A stretch of DNA of 64,000 nucleotides. Origin: Myxococcales bacterium (GTDB lineage: Bacteria; Myxococcota_A; Polyangia; Palsa-1104; JAEUJZ01). The notes below the pieces were generated by a model, which saw only the letters and a list, made by a program, of their open reading frames with translations, was not told the DNA's origin and searched no databases. This document shows, one piece after another, positions 25,234 to 34,058 of this stretch; positions within the stretch are counted from its first letter, which is position 1; each line of letters opens with the position of its first letter. The DNA lies in the NCBI GenBank assembly GCA_016794365.1, contig JAEUKB010000064.1, forward strand, positions 81,018-145,017, written 5' to 3'. Made by a program: the position numbers and the translations under genes.

Positions 25234-26316
25234 CTACAGCCCGAGCACGCCGGACATCTCGCTCATCATCTTGACGCGCCACTTGGTGACTGGGCTTGTG
25301 CCGTCGAGCAGCGCCTTGGTTTCGGCCAGCACCTGCGCGAGCGGATAGCGGTAGACGGACGGATCTTCGGTCGGCAGGCCCGACTGGGTAGCCTTTTGCC
25401 AGCCCACCATCTGATCGCGCTCTCCGCGCAGCAGCGCCGCCACGGCAGCACGACCGAGCCGCGCCGCCACCATGCGATCTTGAAACGAAGGCCGCCCGCC
25501 CCGCACCAAGTGACCGAGCACGGTGGCGCGAATCTCAACGCCAGGTAGGACTGGGCTCAGCGTCTCTTCTACGCGACGGACCAGCCGTGTACAGGGAATG
25601 TCCACCCCTTCGGCTTTGAGGATGAGCACGCGGCGCTTGCCGACCTCGGAGTCAAACGCTGCGCGGATGGCTTTGGAAACGGTCGAGACGATGTCCTCTT
25701 CGCTGCCCGCTTGCTCACGGAACAACACCGCGTCGGCCCCGGCTGCAATCGCACTGGCCATGGCCAGGTAGCCAGAGTGTCGCCCCATGACCTCGACGAC
25801 GAAGGCGCGACGGTGGGAGATCGCGGTGTCGCAGATGCGGTCGCAGGACTCGACGATGGTGTTGAGCGCGGTATCAACCCCGATGGCGGTCGCTGTACAG
25901 CCGATGTCGTTGTCGATGGAGGCGGGAATGCCGAGGATCGGTAGCTCGCACTCTTTTGACAGCAGGTGCGCGCCGGTCAGTGAGCCATCGCCACCGACGA
26001 CGATCAGGCCAGCGGCATCGTGCAGACGAGCGATGGCCTCGCGGCGTCCTTCGACCGTGCGGAAGCGGGCCGAGCGCGCCGATCCAATCAGCGTTCCACC
26101 GAGCGATCCGGCGCTGTCTAGCTCTGGGATGACGGCCAGGCCACTCTCGCCTGGCTGCGTCAGATCCTTCCACTTGCCGTCCATCAAGCCGTCGTAGCCA
26201 TCGAGTACGCCGACCGTGCGGACACCGGCTGCGGCGGCCACCTTGGCCACGGCTCGCACCGCCGCGTTCATACCGGGCGCATCGCCCCCTGAAGTCAGGA
26301 TGAAGATGGTCTTCAT
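25234..26316 (-). CDS. pfkA: ATP-dependent 6-phosphofructokinase
   Basis: A 360-residue PFK with the nucleotide-binding TSGGDAPGMN start, GGDGS at 108-112 and the catalytic PASIDNDI at 131-138 (family PGTIDNDI). GGDGS rather than GGDDS indicates ATP rather than pyrophosphate as donor. MGRHSGYLA, which binds fructose 6-phosphate, is also present. It phosphorylates fructose 6-phosphate in glycolysis. A strong aggggg sequence precedes the start. Divergent from trmFO with 84 bases between the genes. The 360-residue length is a little above the 320 of E. coli PfkA because of a longer C-terminus. Confidence 0.95.
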   Translation of the reverse strand: MKTIFILTSGGDAPGMNAAVRAVAKVAAAAGVRTVGVLDGYDGLMDGKWKDLTQPGESGLAVIPELDSAGSLGGTLIGSARSARFRTVEGRREAIARLHDAAGLIVVGGDGSLTGAHLLSKECELPILGIPASIDNDIGCTATAIGVDTALNTIVESCDRICDTAISHRRAFVVEVMGRHSGYLAMASAIAAGADAVLFREQAGSEEDIVSTVSKAIRAAFDSEVGKRRVLILKAEGVDIPCTRLVRRVEETLSPVLPGVEIRATVLGHLVRGGRPSFQDRMVAARLGRAAVAALLRGERDQMVGWQKATQSGLPTEDPSVYRYPLAQVLAETKALLDGTSPVTKWRVKMMSEMSGVLGL

Positions 26317-26384
26317 AAAGCCCCCTACGGCCAGCGTATCGCGTTTTTTGGGCAGCGGGTCGGACTACGGGTGGAAACTGCTCC

Positions 26385-26400
26385 TATACTGCGCGCCGTG
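26385..26400 (+). promoter_or_regulatory. -10-like element abutting the trmFO start
   Basis: TATACT at 26385-26390 is a good -10 box, but the spacing puts the transcription start within a few bases of the trmFO GTG/ATG, and no -35 match or ribosome binding site is seen. If real, the mRNA would be nearly leaderless. Confidence 0.3.
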
Positions 26401-27837
26401 ATGGACCCGTTTGTTCCCGAAGTCACGGTAATTGGTGGCGGCCTGGCAGGCTGTGAGGCCGCCTGGCAGCTTGCCGAGAGAGGCCACCGAGTAGATCTGC
26501 TGGAGATGAAGCCAGCGCGGCTTTCGCCTGCGCACATGACACCGCTGCTCGGGGAGCTGGTGTGTAGTAACTCCCTGCGCAGCGATGATCCCGAGACCCC
26601 AGCGGGCCTGCTCAAGGCAGAGCTTCGCGCCGCCCGCTCGCTTATCATTGCTTGTGCTGACGAGGCGCGGGTTGCAGCAGGCGATGCCTTGGCGGTCGAT
26701 CGGCTCCAGTTTTCACGACGAGTCACCGCGCGCATCGTCAGCCACCCAAACATTCGCTTGCGCCGCCAGCTCTGTGACGAGCTGCCAAGTGGGCCCTGCA
26801 TCCTGGCAGGAGGTCCGCTGGTCGAAGGCGGGGCCGCCCGCACTCTCCGTCGCTTGTGTGGCGACCGTCTGTACTTTTACGACGCCATCGCGCCGATCGT
26901 CGAGGCAGACAGCATTGACTACGACCTGTGCTTTCGGGGCTCGCGCTATCACCAGGGCGAAGAAGGCGACTACCTAAACTGTCCCCTGTCCCACGCGGAG
27001 TATCAGGCCTTTGTGGCGGAGCTGCTGGCTGGTCGCAAGGTCACGCCGCATCGCTTCGAGGAGCCGCGCTACTTTGAGGGCTGCTTACCCGTCGAGGTGA
27101 TGGCAGAGCGCGGTCCCGACACGCTGGCCTTTGGTCCCATGAAGCCGGTGGGACTGATCGATCCGCGCAAGCCGAGTGAGCCGCCCTATGCCGTCGTGCA
27201 GCTGCGCGCTGAAAACCGCTATCACACCGCCTACAACTTGGTCGGGTTTCAGACGCGGCTGGCCTATCCTGAGCAGAAGCGGATCTTTGCGCTGATCCCG
27301 GCGCTGCACCGCGCAGAGTTTGTCCGCTACGGATCGATTCATCGCAACAGCTACGTCGAAGGGCACAAGGTGCTGGATGCGTCGCTGGCGCTACGGGCGG
27401 CTCCGCACATTCACTTGGCAGGGCAGATCACGGGCGTCGAAGGCTACATCGAGTCCACCGCGATGGGGCTCTTGGCCGGGGTGTTTCTGCATGACAAGCT
27501 GACGGGGCGACCGCTGTCTTTGCCGCCGCAGACCATGGCGATGGGCGGGCTGTATCACCACGTTGTAACCCCGCGTGAGCGGGGCGAAAAGTACGTGCCG
27601 ATGAACATCAACTTCGGGCTGCTGCCGCCGTTTGAGGGCAAAGCCGCCAAGCGCGCGGGCAAGCGGGGACGGCGGGCGCTGCATGCCGAGCGCGCACGCG
27701 AGCAGCTTCCGGCCTGGCTTCAGCAGATCGGTGTGACCGCAGATGTGACAGCGGACGTATCGGCAAATGGTTCGGGGCTGTTACTGCGAGACGCGGAGCA
27801 GGATGGCGGTGGTGTTGTCAACGCCGCCGAAGCTTAG
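26401..27837 (+). CDS. trmFO: Methylenetetrahydrofolate-tRNA-(uracil-5-)-methyltransferase TrmFO
   Basis: From the ATG at 26401, 478 residues. FAD-binding VIGGGLAGCEAAWQLA is at the N-terminus; MTPLLGELVCSNSLRSDD carries the conserved catalytic Cys region; YFYDAIAPIVEADSI, YLNCPL and ITGVEGYIESTAMGLLAG are typical of TrmFO. It makes the T54 ribothymidine of tRNA from methylene-THF. The C-terminus runs about 30 residues beyond the usual end in a low-complexity segment (VTADVTADVS) that overlaps the convergent PP2C gene by 57 bases. Confidence 0.94.
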   Translation: MDPFVPEVTVIGGGLAGCEAAWQLAERGHRVDLLEMKPARLSPAHMTPLLGELVCSNSLRSDDPETPAGLLKAELRAARSLIIACADEARVAAGDALAVDRLQFSRRVTARIVSHPNIRLRRQLCDELPSGPCILAGGPLVEGGAARTLRRLCGDRLYFYDAIAPIVEADSIDYDLCFRGSRYHQGEEGDYLNCPLSHAEYQAFVAELLAGRKVTPHRFEEPRYFEGCLPVEVMAERGPDTLAFGPMKPVGLIDPRKPSEPPYAVVQLRAENRYHTAYNLVGFQTRLAYPEQKRIFALIPALHRAEFVRYGSIHRNSYVEGHKVLDASLALRAAPHIHLAGQITGVEGYIESTAMGLLAGVFLHDKLTGRPLSLPPQTMAMGGLYHHVVTPRERGEKYVPMNINFGLLPPFEGKAAKRAGKRGRRALHAERAREQLPAWLQQIGVTADVTADVSANGSGLLLRDAEQDGGGVVNAAEA

Positions 27838-28518
27838 CGCGGCCCGGATCAGCGCGTCGCACGACTCATCGAGCGTCGGTGCAGTGGCTGCTTCGGACAT
27901 GACCTCTCGCAGGATCCAGTCATCGACCATATCGGTCAGGCCGTCGCAGCACAGCAGGTAGACATCGCCAAGCTGCATGTTGACGACTTGGTGCTCGACC
28001 TCGACCGCTTCGTGTAAGCCGACGGCGCGGACGATGACGTTGTCGCTGGGCGGGCCGTAGCGACGGGCCAGCTCTGGGTTGTCCTCGTACAGGTTCACCA
28101 GCGAGTGATCGCGGGTGACTTGGATCAGCTCTCCCGAGCTATAGACCAAGCGGTAGATTCGGCTGTCGCCAACGTGGCAGACTTGGAGGACATCCCCTTG
28201 CTGGCGAATTCCTACCACCGTCGTGCCCATGTTGTGCAGCGTCGGATCTTGGCGTGCCTGGCTGAAAATCGCGCGGTTGGCGCTCTTGATGGCCGTGACC
28301 AAGATCTCGCGATCTTCGGGCGGCGGGCGCTGCTGGCTGCGAATGACTTGATCGATGGTCCGCACAGCCAGGTTCGAGGCAACCTGTCCACCGACGTGGC
28401 CTCCCATGCCATCGCAGACCACGAACAGCCCGATATCGGGTGCGACCAGCATGGCATCTTCGTTTTTCTCTCGGACGAGCCCTACGTGGGTGCGGCCAGC
28501 TTGTTCAAGACGCATCAT
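27781..28518 (-). CDS. PP2C-family Ser/Thr protein phosphatase
   Basis: From the ATG at 28518, 245 residues (an ATG at 28515 is equally possible). N-terminal GRTHVGLVREKNEDAM, metal-site DGMGGHVGG, GDSRIYR and CDGLTD are all present, so it is a complete PPM/PP2C phosphatase of the Stp1/PrpC type without added domains. It likely opposes Ser/Thr kinases such as the two at 38598-44095, but they are not adjacent. Its 3' end overlaps trmFO by 57 bases. Confidence 0.94.
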   Translation of the reverse strand: MMRLEQAGRTHVGLVREKNEDAMLVAPDIGLFVVCDGMGGHVGGQVASNLAVRTIDQVIRSQQRPPPEDREILVTAIKSANRAIFSQARQDPTLHNMGTTVVGIRQQGDVLQVCHVGDSRIYRLVYSSGELIQVTRDHSLVNLYEDNPELARRYGPPSDNVIVRAVGLHEAVEVEHQVVNMQLGDVYLLCCDGLTDMVDDWILREVMSEAATAPTLDESCDALIRAALSFGGVDNTTAILLRVSQ

Positions 28519-28646
28519 GAAGTATTTTCGACGATATTCCGTAAAAAGGTGCCCTGTCAATGCGACGAACTTCTCTGAAGGTGCTGGGTTCCCCAGGTGA
28601 CAATGTGGGGCCGCGTGGCATCACTGCGTCTGACGGAACATTGGCT

Positions 28647-29507
28647 ATGGCTACGGCTACGGACTTGGGTGTGCTGTCGGTTCACTTTGATGGGGGCCGC
28701 TGCCACGTTCGTTGTCCGTTCTGCTACCTGGGAGAGCGCGAAGGCACGGCCCAGAGCGGGGTGCCGGTTGCGCTGCTCAGTGAGACGCTGGCGCTCTTGC
28801 CCTATCAAGAGCTGGCGATTGCGCTGTCAGAGCCAATCGGTCCGGCGCTGGACCCACTTGGTAGGCTGACCGCCGTGGCCCAGCAGCGCGGTAAGCTGGT
28901 GACGGTGACGACCACGGTGGCTGCGGCGCTGGCCTTGCCTGCGGAGGCGTGGCAAGGCATCGGTCGGCTGAACCTGTCGGTCGATCCGCAAAAAGGCCAG
29001 TGGCAAGCGCCGGTTGGTCAAGTGGTGCCGTCGGACCTGGCCGGAGCGCTGCGCCAGCTGCCGAGCGCGCTGGAAAAGGTGCTGATCGTGACGCTGAGCA
29101 GCGAAGACTTTGCCGAGCAGCTCTTTTCGGGGCTGTTGGCTCAGCTTGTGGCGCTGCCGGAAGTGCATCGCGTGGCGCTGTCGGGACTGAAGCCGCCACC
29201 ACCGTGGTGTGACAGCAAGTTCTGGCTGCGGTCGCTGTCGCGGATTGGGGGACTGTTGCGCGAGCAGCTGGACAAGCGGCTGTTTTTGGACTGCTACGTG
29301 GCCGCGCGCATCCTGCACCTGGGCGGCTGCCCGGCTCGTCCCGATCTGTCGCCGACCAGCAAGGAAGAGTCGGTCAATGGCCGCTTGGCGTTTCGGTCCT
29401 GCGTATACCAGCCGCGCGCCGACTGGGTGGTCGAGTCAGCGAGCGCGCTGGCCGAGCAGCTCACCGACTTCGTGCCTCCTGCGCGCTGCCCGTTTCCGAT
29501 CCACTAA
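28647..29507 (+). CDS. Small radical SAM protein of unknown substrate
   Basis: Chosen start 28647 gives 286 residues; an ATG at 28560 would add 29 residues that look unlike protein. Near the N-terminus CHVRCPFC (Cys19, Cys23, Cys26) is a canonical radical SAM CxxxCxxC cluster. The rest keeps a partial TIM-barrel pattern (LAIALSEPIGPALDPLGRL, RLNLSVDPQ, KVLIVTLSSEDF) and several further Cys toward the C-terminus. It is divergent from the PP2C gene. Its family and reaction are not recognised. Confidence 0.82.
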   Translation: MATATDLGVLSVHFDGGRCHVRCPFCYLGEREGTAQSGVPVALLSETLALLPYQELAIALSEPIGPALDPLGRLTAVAQQRGKLVTVTTTVAAALALPAEAWQGIGRLNLSVDPQKGQWQAPVGQVVPSDLAGALRQLPSALEKVLIVTLSSEDFAEQLFSGLLAQLVALPEVHRVALSGLKPPPPWCDSKFWLRSLSRIGGLLREQLDKRLFLDCYVAARILHLGGCPARPDLSPTSKEESVNGRLAFRSCVYQPRADWVVESASALAEQLTDFVPPARCPFPIH

Positions 29508-29785
29508 GCGAAGCACGCCCAGCCAAGCCTGCTGCGGACCCCGGTTGCTGCATTGGTGGTCCTCACGTACTTGCGTACGCTCCGGTCCTCCGCTTGGCAA
29601 TCGCGATTTCTCATGACGGTTTGCTAGGCGTTGCGTTCTCAGAGAGGGGGCGGCTTCCCAGGCCAATCACCGGGTGCAGGCCCAGACCAGACGCTCCGCA
29701 AGCAAGTCGCTGATCTAAACGCTTTGCACTGTCAGGTGATTGTGGTGAGATTCGTACAACGACTTACCTGTCAGGAGCGTTGCCC
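29508..29785. other. 278-bp intergenic region without a gene
   Basis: No ORF of interest is present. The region contains a short 5-bp stem inverted repeat (cgtac-ttgc-gtacg, near 29568) and a repeated ctgtcagg (near 29728 and 29768). The second copy is just before the AGGAG that serves the next gene. No convincing promoter was found. Confidence 0.6.
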
Positions 29786-31114
29786 ATGGATTCACGACTC
29801 GCTTCGCGAAGCTTAGCTTCTGTTGCTGCCCTGTGCGCCAGCTTGTCTTTCTCCTCGATGGTGGAGGCTGCCAAGTGTCCCAACGTACACTTTGTGCTCG
29901 ATCGCTCGGGTTCGATGGGCGGCACCGTTCCCGGCGCCGGCCCCGGTGCAACGCGCTGGAGTGTTGCCAAGGCCGCCATCAACAAGGTGGTGGAAAAGTG
30001 GGACGGACAGTTTCCGATTGGACTGTCGATCTTTCCGCCGATTGGTGGCAGTGGCTGCGGTTCTGAGTTCGTGACGCCACCGGCCTACAGCACCAAGGCC
30101 AAGATCAAGATGGCGATCGATGCCAACGGTCCCAACGGTGGAACTCCGTCGGGTAGTGCGATGCGTGACGCGCAGATGATCAAAGAGATGCGCGATCCCG
30201 AGCGGAAGCAGTACATCGTGCTCATCACGGACGGCGGTCCGGGATGTAGCGGTGAGCCCGATACGTGCAGTGGCACTGCCGGACAGATTCGCAATGCGTT
30301 TATGGCGAGCCCCTCGATCGCGACCTTCGTCGTCGGCTTCGGTGGCGGTCTAAGCGCGAGCGAAGCGCAGTGCATGACCCAGATGGCTGACGCCGGTGGC
30401 AAGCCTGCGATGACGCCGGAAAAGTATTACAAGGCCGACAACGACGTCGAGCTAAACGCCGCGCTTTCGACAATCTTGGAAGTGATCACGGGCGGTGGCG
30501 ACGTGGGCATGGGCAGCGTCTGCGATGACACCTGCTACTCGAACGGCTGCCCGACGCCGGGTGATCTGTGCGTCAAGGGCGTCTGCAAAGCCAATCCGTG
30601 CGCCGGTCAGAGCTGCGGAGCCAAGACCGCGTACTGCTCGAGCGATGGCTCCAATCCTGGCATCTGCGTCAGCGCTTGTACCAAGCCGTGCCCCAAAGGA
30701 ACGCGCTGCACGATGGGCACCTGCGCGCCGGATCCTTGTCCGTACTTCTGCGGCGCGGGCCTGGTCTGCGATGCCGCCCAGAAGCGCTGCATTCCCGATC
30801 CGCTGTGCCAGAACCTGCCGCTTGAAAAGCAGTGCAAGGGAACGAGCCGCTGCCGAGGCGGTGAGTGCGTAGACGATCCGTGCCGCTGGACGCGCTGCCC
30901 GACTGGTACGCGCTGCGTCGCTTGGGACGGTAGCTGCGAAGCGATCCCCAACGAGATGCCGACCGAACCGGAGCAGATGGATGACTCCTTTGAGTCCGGC
31001 AACCGGGTGGCGGGTTGTAGCTCGGTGCCCGGTGGCGCGAGCACGGTGTCGCTGTCGGCTGCGGCCCTGCTGTTTGGTGCGCTGCTGCTGACCCGTCGTC
31101 GTCGTCAGAACTAA
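29786..31114 (+). CDS. Cell-surface von Willebrand factor A protein with Cys-rich repeats and MYXO-CTERM-like tail
   Basis: The ATG at 29786 lies 8 bases after AGGAG; 442 residues. A signal peptide ends near VEAAK. A VWA domain follows (about 28-235) with the MIDAS motif DRSGSMGG and later ITDGGPGC. The region 245-395 is Cys-rich with repeated C-x(n)-C units (for example GDLCVKGVCK, CTKPCPKGTRCTMGTC), EGF-like in spacing. The C-terminus has GCSS, a hydrophobic helix and TRRRRQN, the MYXO-CTERM pattern. Probably exported and anchored at the surface, perhaps for adhesion. Confidence 0.9.
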   Translation: MDSRLASRSLASVAALCASLSFSSMVEAAKCPNVHFVLDRSGSMGGTVPGAGPGATRWSVAKAAINKVVEKWDGQFPIGLSIFPPIGGSGCGSEFVTPPAYSTKAKIKMAIDANGPNGGTPSGSAMRDAQMIKEMRDPERKQYIVLITDGGPGCSGEPDTCSGTAGQIRNAFMASPSIATFVVGFGGGLSASEAQCMTQMADAGGKPAMTPEKYYKADNDVELNAALSTILEVITGGGDVGMGSVCDDTCYSNGCPTPGDLCVKGVCKANPCAGQSCGAKTAYCSSDGSNPGICVSACTKPCPKGTRCTMGTCAPDPCPYFCGAGLVCDAAQKRCIPDPLCQNLPLEKQCKGTSRCRGGECVDDPCRWTRCPTGTRCVAWDGSCEAIPNEMPTEPEQMDDSFESGNRVAGCSSVPGGASTVSLSAAALLFGALLLTRRRRQN

Positions 31115-31148
31115 GCCAACGCGCAAGCCGCGTAACTTCGGGCTTTGC

Positions 31149-31188
31149 AAAAGCGGGCGCAGCGACTCTGCTGACGGCCCGCTTTTTT
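31149..31188 (+). terminator. Strong Rho-independent terminator
   Basis: aaaagcgggc at 31149-31158 pairs perfectly with gcccgctttt at 31177-31186, with an inner cagc/gctg stem, and a run of six T's (31183-31188). It lies 35 bases downstream of the VWA gene's stop and ends that transcript before zwf. Confidence 0.92.
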
Positions 31189-31272
31189 CGTTCATCCCCT
31201 TCAAAACGACGGCAAGATAGTGGGACTTTGGGGCGCGCTGCGTCCGGCGTCCTGGGAAAGGGCCACGAGTTG

Positions 31273-32817
31273 ATGGATCGACTGCTCGGCGGAAACCCAC
31301 TTGCAGAGGGGCTGGTCGGAGACAGACAGCCCGAGCCGTGCGCGATGGTGATCTTCGGTGCGTCCGGGGATCTGACCCGTCGCAAGCTGGTGCCTGCGCT
31401 GTATTCCTTGGCGCGGGAGCGGCTGCTGCCGTCCGGCTTTGCGATTGTCGGCATGGCGCGGCGGGCGCTGCCGTTTGCGCAAGACATGCGCGAAGCGGTG
31501 GGGCAGTTTGCGCGTCGTCGTCCCGTGGATGAAGCGCTGTGGGAGTCCTTCGGCGGCGCAATCAGCTACGTGAGCGGCGACTTCGATGATCCCGCCGCCT
31601 ATGAGCGGCTGCGACTGCACCTACACGAGCTGGATCTTCAGCGCGGCACGCGTGGCAATCGGATCTTCTACATCTCGACGCCGCCAGAGTCGTTCGAGAC
31701 GATCTTGCGTCACTTGGGACAGGCGCAGCTGATCTCAAAGAGCGAGCGGCCCTTTACGCGGGTGATCATCGAAAAGCCGTTCGGGCGCGACCTGGCGTCG
31801 GCAGAGCAGCTCAACCGCGTGTGCCTGGATGTGCTGCGCGAAGACCAGATCTACCGAATCGATCACTACCTGGGCAAAGAGACGGTGCAGAACATCCTGA
31901 TGTTCCGCTTTGCCAACAGCATCTTTGAGCCGCTGTGGAACGGGAAGTACGTCGATCACGTCCAGCTCACGGTCGCAGAGTCGATTGGCATCGAGGGTCG
32001 CGGCAACTACTACGACCAAGCGGGCACGCTGCGCGACATGGTGCAAAACCACATCTTTCAGTTCATGACGCTGATGGCGATGGAGCCTCCGGTCGCGTTT
32101 GAAGCCTCGGCGGTCCATGACGAAAAGGTGAAGGTGCTGCGGGCGCTGCGCGAGCTGCCAATGTCGGAGATCGATCGCTACACGGTGCGCGGTCAGTACG
32201 CAGCGGGCTTTCACCAGGGACAGCCGGTGCCTGGCTATCTGGAAGAGCACGGGGTCGCGCCGCAGTCGCAGACCGAGACGTACGTTGCGCTCAAGCTGTT
32301 CATCGACAACTTTCGCTGGGGTGGGGTGCCGTTCTACGTGCGCGCGGGCAAGCGGATGGCGCGCCGGGTGAGCGAGATCGCGATTACGTTCAAGCAGCTC
32401 CCGCATGCGCTGTTTTCGGGACCGATGGGCAAGCTGTCGCATGAGCCGAACGTGCTGACGCTGCGCATCCAGCCGGACGAAGGCATCACGCTCAAGTTTT
32501 TGTCGAAGGTGCCGGGACCAACGATTGAGCCGCGTCCCGTGACGATGGACTTCCGCTATGGCACAAGCTTTGGCATCGAGCCGCCCGAAGCGTATGAGCG
32601 GCTGCTGCTCGACTGCATGCTGGGGGATGGCACCTTGTTTGCGCGCGGTGACGAGGTGATGGCCTCGTGGAAGTACTGCGATCGGGTGCTGAGCGGCTGG
32701 GCCGAGCGGGATGCGCATCGCAAGGTGGCGCTGCCGTCGTATGAACCAGGCACCTGGGGCCCGGAAGCCTCGGCGAACATGCTGGCGCGCGATGGCCGGG
32801 TGTGGCGACGACCATGA
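31273..32817 (+). CDS. zwf: Glucose-6-phosphate 1-dehydrogenase
   Basis: From the ATG at 31273, 514 residues. VIFGASGDLTRRKLVPALYSL binds NADP, RVIIEKPFGRDLASAE is the adenine-side motif and RIDHYLGKETVQNI is the substrate and catalytic segment with the active-site His-Asp pair. Complete and of usual length. It oxidises glucose 6-phosphate to 6-phosphogluconolactone, giving NADPH. The stop overlaps the opcA start (ATGA), so the two are co-translated. Confidence 0.96.
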   Translation: MDRLLGGNPLAEGLVGDRQPEPCAMVIFGASGDLTRRKLVPALYSLARERLLPSGFAIVGMARRALPFAQDMREAVGQFARRRPVDEALWESFGGAISYVSGDFDDPAAYERLRLHLHELDLQRGTRGNRIFYISTPPESFETILRHLGQAQLISKSERPFTRVIIEKPFGRDLASAEQLNRVCLDVLREDQIYRIDHYLGKETVQNILMFRFANSIFEPLWNGKYVDHVQLTVAESIGIEGRGNYYDQAGTLRDMVQNHIFQFMTLMAMEPPVAFEASAVHDEKVKVLRALRELPMSEIDRYTVRGQYAAGFHQGQPVPGYLEEHGVAPQSQTETYVALKLFIDNFRWGGVPFYVRAGKRMARRVSEIAITFKQLPHALFSGPMGKLSHEPNVLTLRIQPDEGITLKFLSKVPGPTIEPRPVTMDFRYGTSFGIEPPEAYERLLLDCMLGDGTLFARGDEVMASWKYCDRVLSGWAERDAHRKVALPSYEPGTWGPEASANMLARDGRVWRRP

Positions 32818-34058
32818 GCCAGGGTCAAGACTTCCGCCAAGGTGAGCGTCGCGAAGGCTGGGCGGTTCCGCTCGATGCGGTGGCGGCGTTTACGCAGGGT
32901 GCTTCGGTGAGCGTTGCGCCAGAGCGGATCGAGCAAGAGCTCTTGTCGCTGTGGCGTCGTGCCAGCGAGCGGGCCCAGGCGCAAGGTGCGGCGTTTGCGG
33001 TGACGCGCGCTTGTCAGTGGAACCTGATCGTCCACACGCACGGCGAGACAGAGCTTCTGTCGGCCAAGCAGATCATCGACATGGTGACCGAGAGCGTGCC
33101 GTGTCGCGTTCTGTTTCTGCATGAGACAGAAGACCTGGGCGATGGTGCCTTGATTGGCGATGATGGGGTGCCGCTGCATGCCTCGGTGGAAGCCAACTTT
33201 CGGGAAAGCCCGAGCGGTCGTCGCGAGATCGTCGCCGAAGAGATCACCATCGAGACACCGCAGCTTCACTCGCGGCGCTTGCCGGGGCTTTTGCGCTCTC
33301 TGCTCTTGCCGGATGTGCCGACGGCGCTGCTGGTGGCCAACCCGGCGCGTGATGCCGAGTGGCTGCGGCCCATCTGTGGCGACGCCGATCGCTTCGTGTT
33401 CGATAGCGGCAAGCTGTCAGGCTTTGGCGAGCTGGGCAAAGTGGCCATCGTGCTCGAGGAGCTGTACGGAACGTCGCTGGGATCGGTCGAGCGGATGGAT
33501 CTGGGCTGGCTGCGGCTGTGGCCTTGGCGGCTGCTCTTATCGTCGCTCTACGATGCGCCGCAGTCGCGGGCCGGGCTGGGTCGCCTGCGCGAGATTGTGG
33601 TTCGTTACACCGAAGGGGGAGAAGTCTCGGCGCTGCTGCTGGCAGGCTGGCTGATGGGACGGCTGCACCTGGTCCAGACCGGGACGCTGGCGAGCGATGG
33701 CACTGCGCAGCTTGTGCCGGGAGCGGGCAGCCCAGTAAAAGGGCCGGTGCAGCTTCGGCTGGGGCTGGACCCAGGTGGTCGTGGCCCGACGGGACTGCAA
33801 GAGGTGGCGCTCTTGCAAGGTGAATCGACCCTGAGCGCAGCGGTCTGTCCCGACGGTGGCGGCATCCTGCTGAGCAGTCCCTTTCAGCCGTCCCGTACCC
33901 AGCCGATGCGAGGCCGGCCCGATGCCGAGCTGTGGGTCGCTGCATTAGGGGTTGGCGGGCGCGATCCGTTGATGTATGAAGCGCTGCGGCTCGGCGCGGC
34001 TCTGCTTTTGGGCGACGAGATCTTCCGTGAGCAACAACAGCCTGAGGTGCGATGGTGA
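32814..34058 (+). CDS. opcA: OpcA-family glucose-6-phosphate dehydrogenase assembly/regulatory protein
   Basis: A 414-residue protein starting at the ATG overlapping zwf. The segments ACQWNLIVHTHGE, SVPCRVLFL and LLRSLLLPDVPTALLV, and the size, fit OpcA, which in cyanobacteria and actinobacteria activates G6PD (redox-linked in Nostoc). It sits between zwf and pgl, the standard position. The overlap with pgl is seven bases. Family features are seen by eye only, and no redox Cys pair was assigned. Confidence 0.85.
   Translation: MSQGQDFRQGERREGWAVPLDAVAAFTQGASVSVAPERIEQELLSLWRRASERAQAQGAAFAVTRACQWNLIVHTHGETELLSAKQIIDMVTESVPCRVLFLHETEDLGDGALIGDDGVPLHASVEANFRESPSGRREIVAEEITIETPQLHSRRLPGLLRSLLLPDVPTALLVANPARDAEWLRPICGDADRFVFDSGKLSGFGELGKVAIVLEELYGTSLGSVERMDLGWLRLWPWRLLLSSLYDAPQSRAGLGRLREIVVRYTEGGEVSALLLAGWLMGRLHLVQTGTLASDGTAQLVPGAGSPVKGPVQLRLGLDPGGRGPTGLQEVALLQGESTLSAAVCPDGGGILLSSPFQPSRTQPMRGRPDAELWVAALGVGGRDPLMYEALRLGAALLLGDEIFREQQQPEVRW

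Noticed and set aside
24477..25274. Plus-strand frame with repeated AASQRA peptide
   Set aside because: The peptide repeat comes from the 18-bp array and the frame runs antisense to the lipoprotein gene.
29560..29600. Short inverted repeat as a possible mobile-element end
   Set aside because: The stem is only 5 bp with no matching end or transposase nearby.
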